DNA of 50,855 bases from an uncultured Rikenellaceae bacterium (lineage in GTDB: Bacteria > Bacteroidota > Bacteroidia > Bacteroidales > Rikenellaceae). The notes below the pieces were generated by a model. It did no database searches and was not told the origin of the DNA. It was given only the letters and a program-made list of their open reading frames with translations. The stretch lies in contig CAMQVY010000014.1 of NCBI GenBank assembly GCA_947038405.1, positions 1-50,855 on the forward strand, written 5' to 3'. The position numbers and the translations under genes are program-made. Below are positions 50,016 to 50,855 of the stretch, piece by piece; position 1 is the first letter of the stretch; each line of letters starts with the position of its first letter.

Positions 50016-50855
50016 TTACGAACGTTTTTTATAGCTTATAATAGCGATCAAATTGACAACTACAACAAAACCTCCAAGGGCAAAAAAATTAGGAGCTAAA
50101 TCTACAAAACCTCCACCTTTAAGGTAGACATTTCTCATTATATCTATAAAATAACGTGGCGGTATTGCTCCCGATACTAATTGTGCCCACTCTGGCATTG
50201 AACGAATTGGTGTAAATAGCCCACTCATCAATATAAAAACCATAATAAAGAAAAATACTACAAATAGAGCTTATTGAAGAGTCTCCGAATAGTTAGAAAT
50301 TATCAATCCAAAACCCGACATAATCAATATGAATAGTACGGCAGCGGCATATATAACAATAAAACTACCCTGAGGAACAAAACCATATACAGCCCATGAA
50401 ATTCCAAAACATATTGTTAGAATAATAACTCCTATCACCCAGTATGGAATTAGTTTTGCAAGGATAAATATTGCTTTACTAATGGGTGTAACATTCATTT
50501 GCTCAATTGTACCATTCTCTTTCTCCAATACAATATTAAGTGCTGGCAGTAATCCACACAGCAATATTAGAAGAATAACCATAAGAGCAGGAATCATATA
50601 TATACGATAATCTAAATATTGATTATATCTATTTTGAACTACCATACTTATGGCATGAGGTCTATGTAATCCTATCTTGTCGCTTAACTCAGCATTGAAA
50701 TCGCTAATTATATTTCCAAGGTAATTACCTCCAAGTGCTCCTTTTGAACCATTGACTGCATTGGCTGCAATCTGGACTTCAGTACTACTTCCTGACATAA
50801 TGGACTGCCAAACTTTTTCCGGATAATAAGTTAAGACGCAAGATTTAATTTTTGT
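50016..50855 (-). pseudogene. ABC-2 type transporter permease with in-frame stop (runs off window)
   Basis: The minus-strand frame is open from the window edge (50855) to TAA at 50273-50271, then continues in the same frame from ALFVVFFFIMVFILMSGLFT to the real stop at 50016. The visible part includes the soluble region (KVWQSIMSG, SMVVQNRYNQYLDYRIYMIP), helices ALMVILLILLCGLLPALNIV and YWVIGVIILTICFGISWAVY, the motif EKENGTIEQMNVTPISKAIF, and the C-terminal helix GGFVVVVNLIAIISYKKR. This is the YhhJ/YbhR-type ABC2_membrane_3 family, an inner-membrane permease of a drug or lipid exporter. The stop replaces a residue next to Gln in SETLQ, likely CAA to TAA. Without readthrough the last two or three helices are lost. 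Confidence 0.82.

Noticed and set aside
1-50855. CRISPR arrays, tRNA or rRNA genes, insertion sequences
   Set aside because: No spaced direct repeats, no cloverleaf-like GGTTCRA segments in intergenic DNA and no transposase-like translation were found on reading the window.

Overview
The window is AT-rich Bacteroidetes DNA, most likely from a host-associated member of the Bacteroidales. The evidence is consistent: promoter -7 boxes of the TAnnTTTG type, no recognisable Shine-Dalgarno sites, many lipoproteins and exported proteins, BACON domains, a complete type V (FimA/Mfa1-type) pilus operon, a serine-type sulfatase, tricorn-like and DPP-IV-like peptidases, DUF3857 and DUF4301 proteins. I cannot name a genus from the sequence alone.

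Layout. 1-1.6 kb: the start of a lipoprotein gene and a decayed leucine-rich-repeat/fimbrillin remnant. 1.8-9.2 kb: threonine aldolase, a sialidase-fold (BNR) secreted protein, an orphan membrane protein with a decayed lipoprotein/membrane gene upstream, a 482-residue orphan protein, and a membrane-anchored AraC-type regulator. 9.4-18.9 kb (minus strand): tricorn-like S41 peptidase, DUF4301 protein, secreted metallophosphoesterase, then a pair of DUF3857 proteins, one with an intact transglutaminase triad and one without. 19.1-29.6 kb (minus strand): the pilus operon, read in the order DUF3575 barrel, OmpA-like protein, DUF3575 barrel, major fimbrillin, hairpin terminator, Mfa2/FimB-like anchor, and two fimbrillin-like accessory subunits. 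A truncated relic of a membrane AraC regulator, paralogous to the intact one at 8.0 kb, sits just upstream of this operon.

30.4-45.4 kb: a surface and degradative region with sulfatase, a large DUF6067/GH123-N-like glycoside hydrolase, an EF-hand/LRR lipoprotein, a frameshifted BACON-metalloprotease-discoidin lipoprotein, YccF, a DPP-IV-like peptidase, and two BACON lipoproteins, one with a discoidin domain and one with an exonuclease/endonuclease/phosphatase domain. 45.5-50.9 kb: GNAT acetyltransferase, a protein with uracil-DNA-glycosylase-like motifs, an AraC regulator followed by an iron-dependent alcohol dehydrogenase, a lipocalin, and an ABC-2 permease carrying an in-frame stop and running off the window.

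How the genes fit together (inference): most of the window encodes the cell envelope: adhesion (pilus, discoidin, LRR), peptide and glycan breakdown (DPP-IV, tricorn, metalloprotease, sulfatase, sialidase-fold, DUF6067) and their regulators. Five loci are broken by point mutations, frameshifts or deletions, which suggests ongoing turnover of surface genes. Perfect or near-perfect hairpins separate nearly all convergent gene pairs. I did not find a clearly new multi-gene system. The strongest leads are the hairpin inside the pilus operon, the active/inactive transglutaminase pair, the three stacked hairpins after the sulfatase gene, and the orphan genes at 4.9-7.7 kb.
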